Of a stretch of DNA of 64,000 bases, positions 34,599 through 43,486 are shown in pieces. The notes beneath the pieces were generated by a model. That model saw nothing but the letters and a program-made list of their open reading frames with translations, searched no databases and was not told the DNA's origin. The DNA is from Nocardiopsis kunsanensis DSM 44524 (GTDB taxonomy: Bacteria > Actinomycetota > Actinomycetes > Streptosporangiales > Streptosporangiaceae): assembly GCF_000340965.1 (NCBI RefSeq), contig NZ_ANAY01000031.1, positions 1-64,000 on the forward strand. The letters are read 5' to 3'. The position numbers and the translations under genes were made by a program. Every line of letters starts with the position of its first letter. Positions within the stretch are counted from its first letter, which is position 1.

Positions 34599-36011
34599 TC
34601 AGCACTCGACGACGTTCACGGCAAGGCCGCCGCGCGAGGTCTCCTTGTACTTGTCGTGCATGTCCCGGCCGGTGTCGCGCATGGTCCTGATCACTTTGTC
34701 CAGCGACACGAAATGGTTCCCGTCGCCGCGCAGGGCCATCCGGGCCGCGCTGATCGCCTTCACCGACGCCAACGCGTTGCGTTCGATACAGGGCACCTGG
34801 ACCAGGCCCCCGATGGGGTCGCAGGTCAGGCCCAGGTTGTGTTCCATGGCGATCTCGGCGGCGTTCTCCACCTGGGCCGGGGTACCGCCCAGGGCCTCGG
34901 CGAGCCCGGCGGCAGCCATGGAGGAGGCCGATCCGACTTCGCCCTGACACCCCACCTCGGCGCCGGAGATCGAAGCGTTCTGTTTGAAGAGGATGCCGAT
35001 CGCGGCGGCGGTCAGGAGGAAACGCACCGCACTCTCGTCGTCCGCACCCGGGCTGAAGTGCGTGTGGTAGTGCAGAACGGCAGGGATGATGCCCGCGGCA
35101 CCGTTGGTCGGCGCGGTCACCACACGGCCCCCGGCGGCGTTCTCCTCGTTGACGGCCAGCGCGTAGAGACTGATCCAGTCGCTGCCGCGCATCGGGTCGG
35201 GGTCCACGTGCGCCGGCGCCAGCAGCCCGTCCTCGTCGCACCGGCCGCCCAGCTGGCGGTAGAGGCGGTGGGCGCGCCGTGGAACCCTGAGCCCGCCCGG
35301 CAGAGTGCCCTCGGTGATGACCCCGCGCCGGACGCACTGGCGCATGGCGGTCCAGATCTCCAGGAGTCCGGTGCGGATGCGTTCGGGTGTCCGCCCGAAG
35401 GCCTGCTCGTTGGCGAGCATGATCGAGCTGATGGACATGCCCGTCCGCGAGCAGAGCCCCAGCAGCTGCTCCGCCGTGTCGAAGGGGTACGGAACGACGG
35501 TGTCGTCGGGCTTGATGCGGTCGGCGCCCGCCTCGCGCTGGTCCACGACGAACCCGCCGCCCACGGAGTAGTAGACCTTCGCGGTGATCTCGGTGCCGTG
35601 CTCGTCCAACGCCACGAACCGCATCCCGTTGGGATGGTCGGGCAGACTCTCCTTGCGGCGGAAGTCCACGTCCACGGCCGGATCGAAACCGGCCTCCGGC
35701 CCCCGTGGGCCGCCCAGGCGCACCCGGCGCTCCTGGCGGACGCGTTCCACCAGGCCGGGGACGGCGTCCACGTCCACCTGTTCGGGAGTGTGCCCCGTCA
35801 GGCCCAGTACGACGGCGGTGTCACTGCCGTGGCCCTTACCGGTCTGAGCCAGGGAACCGTACAGTTCGGCACGCACGTGCCGTAGCCGGGACGTCGGCCC
35901 GTCCCCGGCGAGTTCGGCGGCGAAGGTGCGGGCGGCCCGCATGGGACCGACCGTGTGGGAACTCGAGGGGCCGATCCCGATCGTGAACAGGTCGAACACG
36001 CTGATCGCCAT
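34599..36011 (-). CDS. sdaA: L-serine ammonia-lyase, iron-sulfur dependent, single chain
   Basis: A 470-residue enzyme that converts L-serine to pyruvate and ammonia with a 4Fe-4S cluster. The N-terminal beta domain begins [21 protein letters not shown]; the C-terminal alpha domain holds the cluster cysteines in [17 protein letters not shown] and PCIERNALA. The protein ends in VNVVEC: a C-terminal cysteine that in the Legionella type II enzyme folds back as the fourth cluster ligand. The ATG at 36011 has GAGGAGG upstream. It follows glyA after a 122-base gap with two strong hairpins, so its expression may be separately attenuated. Confidence 0.95.
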   Translation of the reverse strand: MAISVFDLFTIGIGPSSSHTVGPMRAARTFAAELAGDGPTSRLRHVRAELYGSLAQTGKGHGSDTAVVLGLTGHTPEQVDVDAVPGLVERVRQERRVRLGGPRGPEAGFDPAVDVDFRRKESLPDHPNGMRFVALDEHGTEITAKVYYSVGGGFVVDQREAGADRIKPDDTVVPYPFDTAEQLLGLCSRTGMSISSIMLANEQAFGRTPERIRTGLLEIWTAMRQCVRRGVITEGTLPGGLRVPRRAHRLYRQLGGRCDEDGLLAPAHVDPDPMRGSDWISLYALAVNEENAAGGRVVTAPTNGAAGIIPAVLHYHTHFSPGADDESAVRFLLTAAAIGILFKQNASISGAEVGCQGEVGSASSMAAAGLAEALGGTPAQVENAAEIAMEHNLGLTCDPIGGLVQVPCIERNALASVKAISAARMALRGDGNHFVSLDKVIRTMRDTGRDMHDKYKETSRGGLAVNVVEC

Positions 36012-36047
36012 GGCCGTCCTCCTCATTGAGCACAGTGGCGTCGGGGA

Positions 36048-36126
36048 CCGTGCGGGGCCGGCGGCCCCGCACGGAGGGAGAGGTGCGTGCGGCGGGCGTC
36101 CTCGACCGGTGCTCGCCGCACGCACC
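36048..36126 (-). terminator. Two strong hairpins between glyA and sdaA
   Basis: A 13-bp stem (36048-36060 with 36062-36074) and another 13-bp stem (36082-36094 with 36114-36126) fill the gap between two codirectional genes. Neither has a clear T-tract on the minus strand. They may terminate part of the glyA transcript or protect its 3' end. Confidence 0.65.
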
Positions 36127-36133
36127 CGGAGCT

Positions 36134-37402
36134 CTACAGGTTGGGGTAGAGCGGGCGCTTGGCGGTGAGCGCCTCGACACGGGCCCGCAGGCCCTTGGAG
36201 TCGAACTCGGGCTTGAGAGCCTCGGCGATGACGTCGGAGACCTCGGCGAAGTCCTCGTCGTCGAAGCCGCGGGTGGCCAGCGCCGAGGTACCGATGCGCA
36301 GACCGGAGGTGACCATGGGAGGACGCGGGTCGTTGGGCACCGCGTTGCGGTTGACCGTCACCCCGACCTCGTGCAGGCGGTCCTCGGCCTCCTGGCCGTT
36401 GAGCTCGGAATCGACCAGGTCGACCAGGGCCAGGTGGACGTCGGTGCCCCCGGTGAGGACCTTGACGCCGACCCCGGCCATGTCCGGACGCGTCAGGCGC
36501 TCGGACAGGATGCGGGAACCCGCGACGGTACGGCGCTGGCGCTCGGCGAAGGCCTCGCCGGCCGCGACCTTGAAGGAGACGGCCTTGGCGGCGATGACGT
36601 GTTCCAGCGGCCCGCCCTGCATACCCGGGAAGACAGCGGAGTTGAGCTTCTTGCCCAGGTCGGCCTTGGCCATGATCATGCCGCCGCGCGGACCGCCGAG
36701 GGTCTTGTGCGTGGTGGTGGTGACCACGTCGGCGTAGGGCACCGGGTTGGGGTGCAGCCCCGCGGCGACCAGACCGGCGAAGTGGGCCATGTCGACCATG
36801 AGCAGCGCGTCGACGCTGTCGGCGATCTCCCGGAACCGGGCGAAGTCCAGCTGACGGGGGTAGGCCGACCAGCCGGCGACGATCATCTTCGGCCGGTGCT
36901 CCTCGGCCAGGCGGGCGACCTCGTCGTAGTCGACGGTGCCGTCCTCGTCGCGGACGTGGTAGGCCACGGGGTTGAGGATCTTGCCGGAGTAGTTGATCTT
37001 CATCCCGTGGGTCAGGTGGCCGCCGTGTGCCAGGTCCAGGCCCAGGATGGTGTCGCCGGGGGAGAGTAGCTTGAAGTAGACGGCCGTGTTGGCCTGTGCG
37101 CCCGAGTGGGGCTGCACGTTGGCGTACTCGGCGCCGAACAGCTCCTTGGCGCGGTCGATCGCGAGCTGCTCGACGACGTCGACGTTCTCACAGCCGCCGT
37201 AGTAGCGCTTACCGGGGTAACCCTCGGCGTACTTGTTGGTCAGGACGGTGCCCTGTGCCTCCAGGACCGCCTGGGGAGCGAAGTTCTCCGAGGCGATCAT
37301 CTCCAGGGTGTCGCGCTGGCGCACCAGTTCGGCGTCCACCGCTGCGGAGATCTCGGGGTCAAGTTCGCTCAACGACTGATCGAGTGTGTTGTCGCTAGCC
37401 AT
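36134..37402 (-). CDS. glyA: Serine hydroxymethyltransferase GlyA
   Basis: A 422-residue PLP enzyme that interconverts glycine plus methylene-THF with serine. Signatures: [20 protein letters not shown], the PLP-lysine segment [16 protein letters not shown] and [13 protein letters not shown]. The ATG at 37402 follows the gcvH stop by seven bases; a GTG at 37420 overlapping gcvH is possible. It uses the methylene-THF released by the cleavage system, and its product serine is the substrate of the next gene, sdaA. Confidence 0.97.
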   Translation of the reverse strand: MASDNTLDQSLSELDPEISAAVDAELVRQRDTLEMIASENFAPQAVLEAQGTVLTNKYAEGYPGKRYYGGCENVDVVEQLAIDRAKELFGAEYANVQPHSGAQANTAVYFKLLSPGDTILGLDLAHGGHLTHGMKINYSGKILNPVAYHVRDEDGTVDYDEVARLAEEHRPKMIVAGWSAYPRQLDFARFREIADSVDALLMVDMAHFAGLVAAGLHPNPVPYADVVTTTTHKTLGGPRGGMIMAKADLGKKLNSAVFPGMQGGPLEHVIAAKAVSFKVAAGEAFAERQRRTVAGSRILSERLTRPDMAGVGVKVLTGGTDVHLALVDLVDSELNGQEAEDRLHEVGVTVNRNAVPNDPRPPMVTSGLRIGTSALATRGFDDEDFAEVSDVIAEALKPEFDSKGLRARVEALTAKRPLYPNL

Positions 37403-37409
37403 ACTCGGC

Positions 37410-37790
37410 TTATTCCTCACCTTCGGTCAGCTTCGTGTACTCCTCGGCGGAGAGCAGTCCGGTGGGGTCCTCCGAAATGCGGACCCGGAACAGCCAGCCG
37501 TCCCCGTAGGGAGCGGAGTTGATCGTCTCGGGGGAGTCCTCGAGGGACTCGTTGATCTCCACGACCTCACCCTTGACGGGCGAGTAGATGTCGCTGACGG
37601 ATTTGGTGGACTCCACTTCGCCTACGGGGTCGTCGAGCGTGACCTCGGTGCCGACCTCGGGCACCTCGACGAAGACGATGTCCCCGAGGGCCTCGGTGGC
37701 GAACGAGGTGATGCCGACGGTGGCGACCCCGTCCTTCACGAGGACCCACTCGTGTTTGGCGGTGTAACCCAGCTCCGTGGGAACGCTCAC
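37410..37790 (-). CDS. gcvH: Glycine cleavage system H protein
   Basis: A 126-residue lipoyl carrier that shuttles the aminomethyl group between P, T and L proteins. The lipoylated lysine lies in [14 protein letters not shown]. Length and fold ([21 protein letters not shown]) are standard. It lies between gcvT and glyA in one unit. Confidence 0.97.
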   Translation of the reverse strand: MSVPTELGYTAKHEWVLVKDGVATVGITSFATEALGDIVFVEVPEVGTEVTLDDPVGEVESTKSVSDIYSPVKGEVVEINESLEDSPETINSAPYGDGWLFRVRISEDPTGLLSAEEYTKLTEGEE

Positions 37791-37849
37791 TTCAACTCTC
37801 CTTGGAGTGCTTTCTGACTTCTGCCGTACTACGTGCGCCGCGACCCCTG

Positions 37850-38962
37850 TCAGGTGTCGCGCTGGTAGAACGGCAGCTCGACCACGTCGACGGCCTCACC
37901 GCGGCCGCGTACGTCCACGGTGAACACGCCGGTCGCCGTGTCGAGTTCGCTGTCCACGTAGGCCATGGCGATGGGACGGCCCAGGGTGGGGGAAGGTGCG
38001 CCGCTGGTGAGGGTGCCCACGGGCTCGCCGTCGCGCAGGACCTGCTGGTCCTTGCGCAGGGGGCGGCGTCCGCGGGAGGCCAGACCGATGAGGCGGCGGG
38101 GACGGGTGTTGCGGGAGGCCTCCTCCAGAGCGTGCCGTCCCACGAACTCGTCCTTCTCCAGCTTCACGAGCCGGCCGAGACCGGCGTCGTAGGGGGTCAG
38201 CTCCGGAGAGAGTTCCTGCCCGTACAGAGGCATTCCGGCCTCCAGGCGCAGGGTGTCGCGGGCCGAGAGCCCGGCGGGCACCAGCCCCCGGTCGGCGCCC
38301 TGCTCCATGAGTGCGGACCAGATGTCGGTGGCGTGTTCGGCGGGCTTCACGAAGATCTCGAACCCGTCCTCACCGGTGTAGCCGGTGCGGGCGAGCAGGA
38401 CCGGGACACCCGCGACGGTGTGCTCGTACCCGGCGTAGTAACGGATCTCCCCGAGGTCCGCGTCGGTCAGGGGCGCCAGGATCTCGGCGGCACGAGGACC
38501 CTGGATCGCGATGAGGGAGTACTGGGAGGACTCGTCCTCGACCCGGGCGTCGAAGCCCTCGGCGCGTTCGGCGAGGACGGAGGCGACCACGTCGGCGTTG
38601 GCGGCGTTGGCCACGGCCAGGTACTCGTCCTCGCCGAGGCGGTAGACGATGAGGTCGTCCAGGACACCGCCGTCGGTGCCGGTGAGCATCGTGTACCGGG
38701 CCCGGCCGATCTTGACCTTGGACAAGAACCCGACGAACGCGTGGTCCATGACCGCGGCAGCCTGCGGTCCGCTCACGCGGATCTCACCCATGTGGGAGAG
38801 ATCGAACAGGCCTGCGGCCTCGCGTACGGCCTTGTGTTCGGCGGTCTCACTGCCGTAACGCAGGGGCATGAGCCAGCCGGCGAAGTCGACGAGGGTGGCG
38901 CCCGCGCTCTCGTGCACGTCGTGCAGGACCGTGGTACGCGGCTCGTCCGGAGACTCTGACAT
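37850..38962 (-). CDS. gcvT: Glycine cleavage system T protein (aminomethyltransferase)
   Basis: A 370-residue THF-dependent enzyme that releases ammonia and methylene-THF from the H-protein intermediate. Folate-binding signatures include LFDLSHMGEIRVSGP and GYTGEDGFEIFV. The ATG at 38962 is chosen because GGGAG (38969-38973) is well spaced; a GTG two codons earlier overlaps that site. First gene after a tandem glycine riboswitch; gcvP is absent from the window. Confidence 0.97.
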   Translation of the reverse strand: MSESPDEPRTTVLHDVHESAGATLVDFAGWLMPLRYGSETAEHKAVREAAGLFDLSHMGEIRVSGPQAAAVMDHAFVGFLSKVKIGRARYTMLTGTDGGVLDDLIVYRLGEDEYLAVANAANADVVASVLAERAEGFDARVEDESSQYSLIAIQGPRAAEILAPLTDADLGEIRYYAGYEHTVAGVPVLLARTGYTGEDGFEIFVKPAEHATDIWSALMEQGADRGLVPAGLSARDTLRLEAGMPLYGQELSPELTPYDAGLGRLVKLEKDEFVGRHALEEASRNTRPRRLIGLASRGRRPLRKDQQVLRDGEPVGTLTSGAPSPTLGRPIAMAYVDSELDTATGVFTVDVRGRGEAVDVVELPFYQRDT

Positions 38963-39010
38963 GGGCACTCCCGAGAGGATGGGCGTCTTTCGTGCGTGGC
39001 GTTGCCATCC

Positions 39011-39201
39011 TCCCCCTCTGTCATCGGTGCCTGAGAGCTTCGCCCGCGCGCGGCGTGGCTTGCACCTTCGGCGAGGGGTCCGTTCCCGGTCCCTGCTTTC
39101 CAGAGTGGTCTCGCCCGCACGGTCCGTGTGCCTGAGAGGTTGTCAGTCGGGGAGGATTGCTCCTTCGGCGGCCCGAGCTGGCTGCTCGGACACTCTCCCG
39201 T
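39011..39201 (-). ncRNA. Tandem glycine riboswitch upstream of gcvT
   Basis: Read on the minus strand, two aptamers follow each other. The first has the opening GGGAGAGTG (near 39200-39191), core GCCGAAGGAGCAAT (39169-39156) and closing CTCTCAGGCAC (39137-39127). The second has CCACTCTGG (39108-39100), core GCCGAAGGTGCAA (39072-39060) and GCTCTCAGGCACC (39038-39026). These are the conserved elements of the glycine aptamer. In this family the switch normally turns the cleavage genes on when glycine is plentiful. The end lies about 50 bases before the gcvT start, so the expression platform is short and may act on translation. Confidence 0.93.
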
Positions 39202-39408
39202 ACGGGGTCAGCAACGTGGTTCAGCGTAGCAGCGGCGCTTTGGCGGCCCAAGGCCGACCACCACTGATCGCGGCACGCCGGGCACACACCCGGAAGGGGG
39301 TTTCGGTCGGGGGACACGCAGACAGCGCTGGAAATCCACCACTGTTGAACGGTGGGAGCGGTTAGCGTGTCCGGAGGACAGAGCCCATCGATGTCGAAGG
39401 GGTGGCCT

Positions 39409-40311
39409 GTGCGTACCGAGACCGGGAGCCGGGGACCGACGGTTGTCCGCCGACCGATCGCCCGCATGCGCGGGGGCCTGGCCGCGGTCGGGGCCCTCAC
39501 CGTCATGGTCGGGACGGCCTGCTCCGCGGACGGGTCGGAGCCCGAGGAGGTGGAGAACTCCGCCGACGTGAGCCAGATGGGCCGCGGAGACGTACCCACC
39601 GAGGAGCGCGACGACCTGGAGACGGTCTTCGGTGAGGCCGGCGTGGAGGGCACCTTCGTCCTGCACGACGCCGACAACGGCACGTCCACGGTCGTGGGCT
39701 CCGAGTCGGCCCGGGAGCGTTCGGTCCCCGGCCCGACCTTCGAGCTGCTCAACAGCCTCGTGGCCCTGGAGACCGGTGAGGTCGCCGACGTCGACGAGGA
39801 GATCGAACACGAGGGTTCCGGCGGTGCCAGGAGCCTGCGCGAGGCCCTGCCCGACTCGGACGTGGCGGTGCAGCGCGAGCTCGCCGAACGGATGGGGTCC
39901 CGGGACCTGCACACGTGGGTGGACCGGTTCGACTACGGCAACCGTGCCATGGACGACGGGAACGGGAACGGCCAGGAGTGGCTGGAGGGCCCGCTGGAGA
40001 TCTCGCCGCTGGAGCAGACGGTGTTCCTGGCCGGGCTGGCGCGCGCCGAACTGCCGGTGCAGGTGGAGCACCAGCAGGCCCTGCACGAGGTCGTGCTGCG
40101 CGAGCAGGAGCAGGAACGCTCCCTGTACGCCACCGAGGGCTGGAACGCCGACGCCGATCGGTCCCCGGGCTGGTGGGTCGGCTGGGTCGAGGGCCGGGAG
40201 GGCCTGCACACCTTCGCCCTGCGCCTGGAGGGCGCAGGCCAGGAGCAGATGGAGCTGCGCGAACCCCTCGGCCGTGAACTGCTCGACGAACTGGACGTGT
40301 TCCCGTCCTGA
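39409..40311 (+). CDS. Class D beta-lactamase-like lipoprotein with degenerate active site
   Basis: A protein of about 300 residues with a signal peptide ending GTAC (Cys near 38), so probably a lipoprotein. The fold matches class D beta-lactamases/BlaR-type sensors: SDV (150-152, the SxV motif), YGN (176-178) and WLEGPLEISPLEQ are kept. At the STFK position it reads PTFE (109-112), so catalytic Ser and Lys are Pro and Glu, and the KTG motif is TEG (242-244). It therefore cannot acylate beta-lactams by the known mechanism and is probably a binding or scaffold protein. The GTG at 39409 with AAGGGG is chosen; ATG 39391 is possible. Confidence 0.82.
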   Translation: MRTETGSRGPTVVRRPIARMRGGLAAVGALTVMVGTACSADGSEPEEVENSADVSQMGRGDVPTEERDDLETVFGEAGVEGTFVLHDADNGTSTVVGSESARERSVPGPTFELLNSLVALETGEVADVDEEIEHEGSGGARSLREALPDSDVAVQRELAERMGSRDLHTWVDRFDYGNRAMDDGNGNGQEWLEGPLEISPLEQTVFLAGLARAELPVQVEHQQALHEVVLREQEQERSLYATEGWNADADRSPGWWVGWVEGREGLHTFALRLEGAGQEQMELREPLGRELLDELDVFPS

Positions 40312-40342
40312 GGGCCGTACGGCCCTGCTCTGACATGGAGCC

Positions 40343-40835
40343 ATGACGAAATACGCGTGGATGTACCGCCTCGGCCCCACCCCGTGGGAGCGTCCCGGCG
40401 CCACCAGCGGGGCACAGTTCGACGCCCTGCTCGCCCGGGAGGTACGGGAGCTCTCGAGCGCTCCCGGGCGGGCCCTGGACATCGGTTGCGGACGTGGCCG
40501 GTTCACCCCCGAACTGGTCCGGAACGGGTGGGAAACGGTGGGCGTCGACATCGGGCCCGAGACCGTCGGGGCCGCTCGGCGCCGGGGCCCGGCGGAGATC
40601 ACCTACGTCGTAGGGGATGCGACCGGCCTCGAGCCGGCCGACCTGGAAACGTTCGACCTCTTCCTCGACATCGGCTGCTTCCAGGGCCCGGGCCGCGCAC
40701 GGCGGGCTGCGGGTCGAGGCGGCGTTCCCGGGACGGGAACTCCTCTCCGTGGAGGACGCGGAGACCGCCGGTACGGGATGGCCGATGAACAGGACCTCGC
40801 CGACGTGGTACCGGTTCCGCCGTACCGCTGAGTGA
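40343..40835 (+). pseudogene. Class I methyltransferase with internal deletion and frameshift
   Basis: The first 115 residues are a good SAM methyltransferase (ALDIGCGRGRFTPELVRNGW, then VDIGPETVG and FDLFLDIGCFQGPG). After about 40695 the reading frame loses family character, whereas another frame resumes with RVEAAFPGRELLSVEDAETAG and WPMNRTSPTWYRFRR, the usual C-terminal end, stopping at 40835. The middle strands between these parts are missing, so roughly 40 codons were deleted and the frame shifted near 40690-40710. A short N-terminal protein to 40831 might still be made. Confidence 0.75.
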
Positions 40836-40878
40836 CACGTGGTGATCCCCCCGCCCCCGTCCGAAAGAGGAGCTGCCC

Positions 40879-42159
40879 ATGACCGCCGCCAGGACCCTGT
40901 ACCGCGACCTCACCCTCGTCGACGGGACCGGAGCCTCCCCCGTCGCCGACGCGGTGATCGTGGTCGAGGGCGGCACCATCGTCCACGCGGGCCCGCGCGA
41001 GCAGGCCCCGCAGCCCCGGCCGGGCGACCTCGAGGTGCCCCTCGGCGGGCGCACCGTGCTGCCCGGATTCGTGGACGCCCACGTGCACATCGGTTTCGAG
41101 AGCGGCAAGGAGCTGGCGGCCAACAACGCGTCGGTCCCGCGAAGCCTGCACGCGTTCGAGTCCGGTGACCGTATGCGACGCACACTGGAGGCCGGGGTGA
41201 CGTCGGTGCGCGATCTCGGCGGTGCCGACGCCGGGTTCCGGGCGGCCCAGGAACGCGGCCTCGTGCGGGGGCCGCGCATGAACATGGCGCTGCGCCTGAT
41301 GAGCCACACCGGCGGGCACGCCGACTTCACCCTGCCCTCCGGGCAGAACCCGCACGACTGCGCCCACACCGGCGCGGAGATCGCCGACTCCCCGCAGGAA
41401 GCCGTGGTCGCCACCCGCCGACTGGTGCGGGACGGTGCCGACGTCGTCAAGGTCTGTGCCACCGGCGGCCTGACCAGCCCCTCCGACGGACCCACCGACG
41501 AGGGCCTCACACAGGAGGAGATCGCCGCGATCGTCGCAGAGACCGCCAGGCACGGCGGGCGACCGGTCGCCGCCCACGCGCAGGGCGCCGCCGGTGTCCG
41601 CAACGCCGTGCGCGGCGGTGCGGCCAGCATCGAACACGGCTACCTCGTCGACGACGAGGGCATCGACCTCATGCTGGAGAACGGGACGTTCCTCGTACCC
41701 ACCCTCAGTACGTTCTATTTCGAGGAGCGTCTCCACCTCATGTCGCAGAAGGCCGTCGACACCAAGCGTGCGTTGACGGAGGAGACCTACCGCTGTGTCT
41801 CCCGCGCCGTCGAGCGCGGGGTGCGCGTGGCCATGGGGACGGACGCGGGGATCAGCGAGCACGGCCGCAACCTGCGGGAACTCACCCAGCTCGTCTCGGT
41901 CGGGCTCTCCCCGATGGCCGCGATCGTGGCGGGTACCCGGGACGCGGCGGAACTGGTGGGCACCGACGACCGCGTCGGGACGGTGGAGGCCGGAAAACTC
42001 GCCGATCTGGTCGTGTGCGACGGCGACCCGCTGGCCGACGTCTCGCTCCTGGGTGACCCTGACAACGTGAAGCTCGTGCTGCAGGGCGGAGAGACCGTCA
42101 AGGACATCCGTTGGGAAGGGGGCCGCCGGCCGGGCCCTGCAGCCCCGCCCGGGTTCTGA
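40879..42159 (+). CDS. Amidohydrolase family protein (imidazolonepropionase/prolidase-like)
   Basis: A 426-residue TIM-barrel metal hydrolase. Metal-site motifs: GFVDAHVHIG, VVKVCATGG (Lys likely carboxylated), PVAAHAQG, SIEHGYLV and AMGTDAGISEHG. The surrounding beta-sandwich is formed by the ends. Closest groups are imidazolonepropionase-like amidohydrolases and Xaa-Pro dipeptidases of the Sgx9260 type, which cleave acylated amino acids or dipeptides. The ATG at 40879 follows AGAGGAG. Stands alone before a bidirectional terminator. Confidence 0.9.
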   Translation: MTAARTLYRDLTLVDGTGASPVADAVIVVEGGTIVHAGPREQAPQPRPGDLEVPLGGRTVLPGFVDAHVHIGFESGKELAANNASVPRSLHAFESGDRMRRTLEAGVTSVRDLGGADAGFRAAQERGLVRGPRMNMALRLMSHTGGHADFTLPSGQNPHDCAHTGAEIADSPQEAVVATRRLVRDGADVVKVCATGGLTSPSDGPTDEGLTQEEIAAIVAETARHGGRPVAAHAQGAAGVRNAVRGGAASIEHGYLVDDEGIDLMLENGTFLVPTLSTFYFEERLHLMSQKAVDTKRALTEETYRCVSRAVERGVRVAMGTDAGISEHGRNLRELTQLVSVGLSPMAAIVAGTRDAAELVGTDDRVGTVEAGKLADLVVCDGDPLADVSLLGDPDNVKLVLQGGETVKDIRWEGGRRPGPAAPPGF

Positions 42160-42161
42160 CA

Positions 42162-42200
42162 GTGGCCGCAGCATCCCGGGTTCCGGGAGGTTGCGGCCAC
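42162..42200. terminator. Bidirectional terminator amidohydrolase / aroF-type gene
   Basis: GTGGCCGCA (42162-42170) pairs with TGCGGCCAC (42192-42200), with an inner CCCGG/CCGGG stem, between convergent stops. Confidence 0.8.
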
Positions 42201-42216
42201 CGTGTCGACCGGAGGG

Positions 42217-43272
42217 TCAGGCCTTGCGGCGCCGGCGCACCGACTCGGCCAGGTCCGAGAGCACGCTCTCGGTGGTGTCCCAACCCATGCACTTGTCGGT
42301 GATGGACTGCCCGTAGGTCAGCTCCGCGGGGTCGCCGAGCTTCTGGTTGCCCTCCTCGATGAAGCTCTCCAGCATCACACCGACGATGCCCTTCTCGCCC
42401 TCGGCCAGCTGCTCACCGATCGTGGCCGCCACACCGGGCTGGCGCTTGTGGTCCTTGCCGCTGTTGGCGTGGCTGGCATCGATCATCAAACGGCGGGCGA
42501 GACCGGCGCCCTCGATGACGTCCAGGGCCTGGCCCACGGACTCGGGCCCGTAGTTGGGGCCGCCGCGGCCGCCGCGCAGGATCACGTGGCCGTCCGGGTT
42601 CCCGTCGGTCACCACGACCGAACCCGCGCCGCGCGGGTCCACACCGAAGAACGTGTGCGAGGCCGCGGCCGCACCGACGGCGTCCACGGCCACCTGCACG
42701 TCGCCGTCGGTTCCGTTCTTGAACCCGACCGGGGTGCTCAGGCCGCTGCTCAACTGGCGGTGCACCTGGCTCTCCGTGGTGCGTGCGCCGATCGCGCCCC
42801 AGGAGACGACGTCGGCGATGTACTGCGGGGTGATCGGGTCGAGGAACTCGGTGCCTGCGGGAAGGCCCAGCTCGTTGATGTCCAGCAGCAGCTTGCGGGC
42901 GGTGCGCAGGCCGCGGTGCACGTCGTAGGTGTCGTCCAGGGCCGGGTCGTTGATCAGGCCCTTCCACCCCACGGTCGTGCGGGGCTTCTCGAAGTAGACC
43001 CGCATGACCACGCACAGCTCGTCGCGCACCGACGGCACGAAGGCCTTCAGGCGCCGGGCGTAGTCCATCGCCGAGGCGGGGTCGTGCACCGAGCACGGGC
43101 CCACCACGACCAGGAGGCGGTCGTCCTCGCCGTCCAGCACCCGCTTGATCTCGGCGCGGGACTCGGCCACCAGGGCACTGCTCTCGGCACCCAGGGGAAG
43201 CTCGGCCAGGAGGTCCTTGGGTGCGATGAGCGGCTGGTAGCTGGCCACCCTGGTGTCGTTCGTGCTCGGCAT
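42217..43272 (-). CDS. 3-deoxy-7-phosphoheptulonate synthase, class I
   Basis: A 351-residue DAHP synthase of the AroF/G/H type, the first enzyme of aromatic amino acid synthesis, joining PEP and erythrose 4-phosphate. Signatures: VVVGPCSVHDP (metal Cys), ARTTESQVHRQLSSGLSTPVGFKNGTDG and MIDASHANSGKDH. Many actinobacteria use the class II plant-type enzyme, so a class I copy suggests an isozyme with separate feedback control or acquisition (inference). The 214-base leader holds a tandem 13-base repeat. Confidence 0.95.
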   Translation of the reverse strand: MPSTNDTRVASYQPLIAPKDLLAELPLGAESSALVAESRAEIKRVLDGEDDRLLVVVGPCSVHDPASAMDYARRLKAFVPSVRDELCVVMRVYFEKPRTTVGWKGLINDPALDDTYDVHRGLRTARKLLLDINELGLPAGTEFLDPITPQYIADVVSWGAIGARTTESQVHRQLSSGLSTPVGFKNGTDGDVQVAVDAVGAAAASHTFFGVDPRGAGSVVVTDGNPDGHVILRGGRGGPNYGPESVGQALDVIEGAGLARRLMIDASHANSGKDHKRQPGVAATIGEQLAEGEKGIVGVMLESFIEEGNQKLGDPAELTYGQSITDKCMGWDTTESVLSDLAESVRRRRKA

Positions 43273-43365
43273 GCTGCCTTCCCCTCGGTACGCGTGTCAC
43301 GGGGGTCCGTGCCGGGCCACAGTGCACCGGCAGGACTTTCCGTGCTCATTGGATCCGCACTCATA

Positions 43366-43394
43366 GGAACGGACGCTGTCTGGAACGGACGCTG
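43366..43394. repeat. Tandem 13-base direct repeat upstream of DAHP synthase
   Basis: GGAACGGACGCTG occurs at 43366-43378 and 43382-43394 with a 16-base period. It lies about 95 bases upstream of the start, where a regulator could bind. Confidence 0.6.
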
Positions 43395-43433
43395 CGCAGG
43401 CGCTGCCGATTCCGGCTGAGCGGACCGGCCCTG

Positions 43434-43452
43434 TGTCTCATGGAGTGAGACA
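43434..43452 (-). terminator. Possible terminator of the acyl-CoA synthetase gene
   Basis: TGTCTCA (43434-43440) pairs with TGAGACA (43446-43452) over a five-base loop, 34 bases past the minus-strand stop. Confidence 0.45.
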
Positions 43453-43486
43453 GGCGGGGTGTCCGTTCATCGGGGGAGCCGATCGG

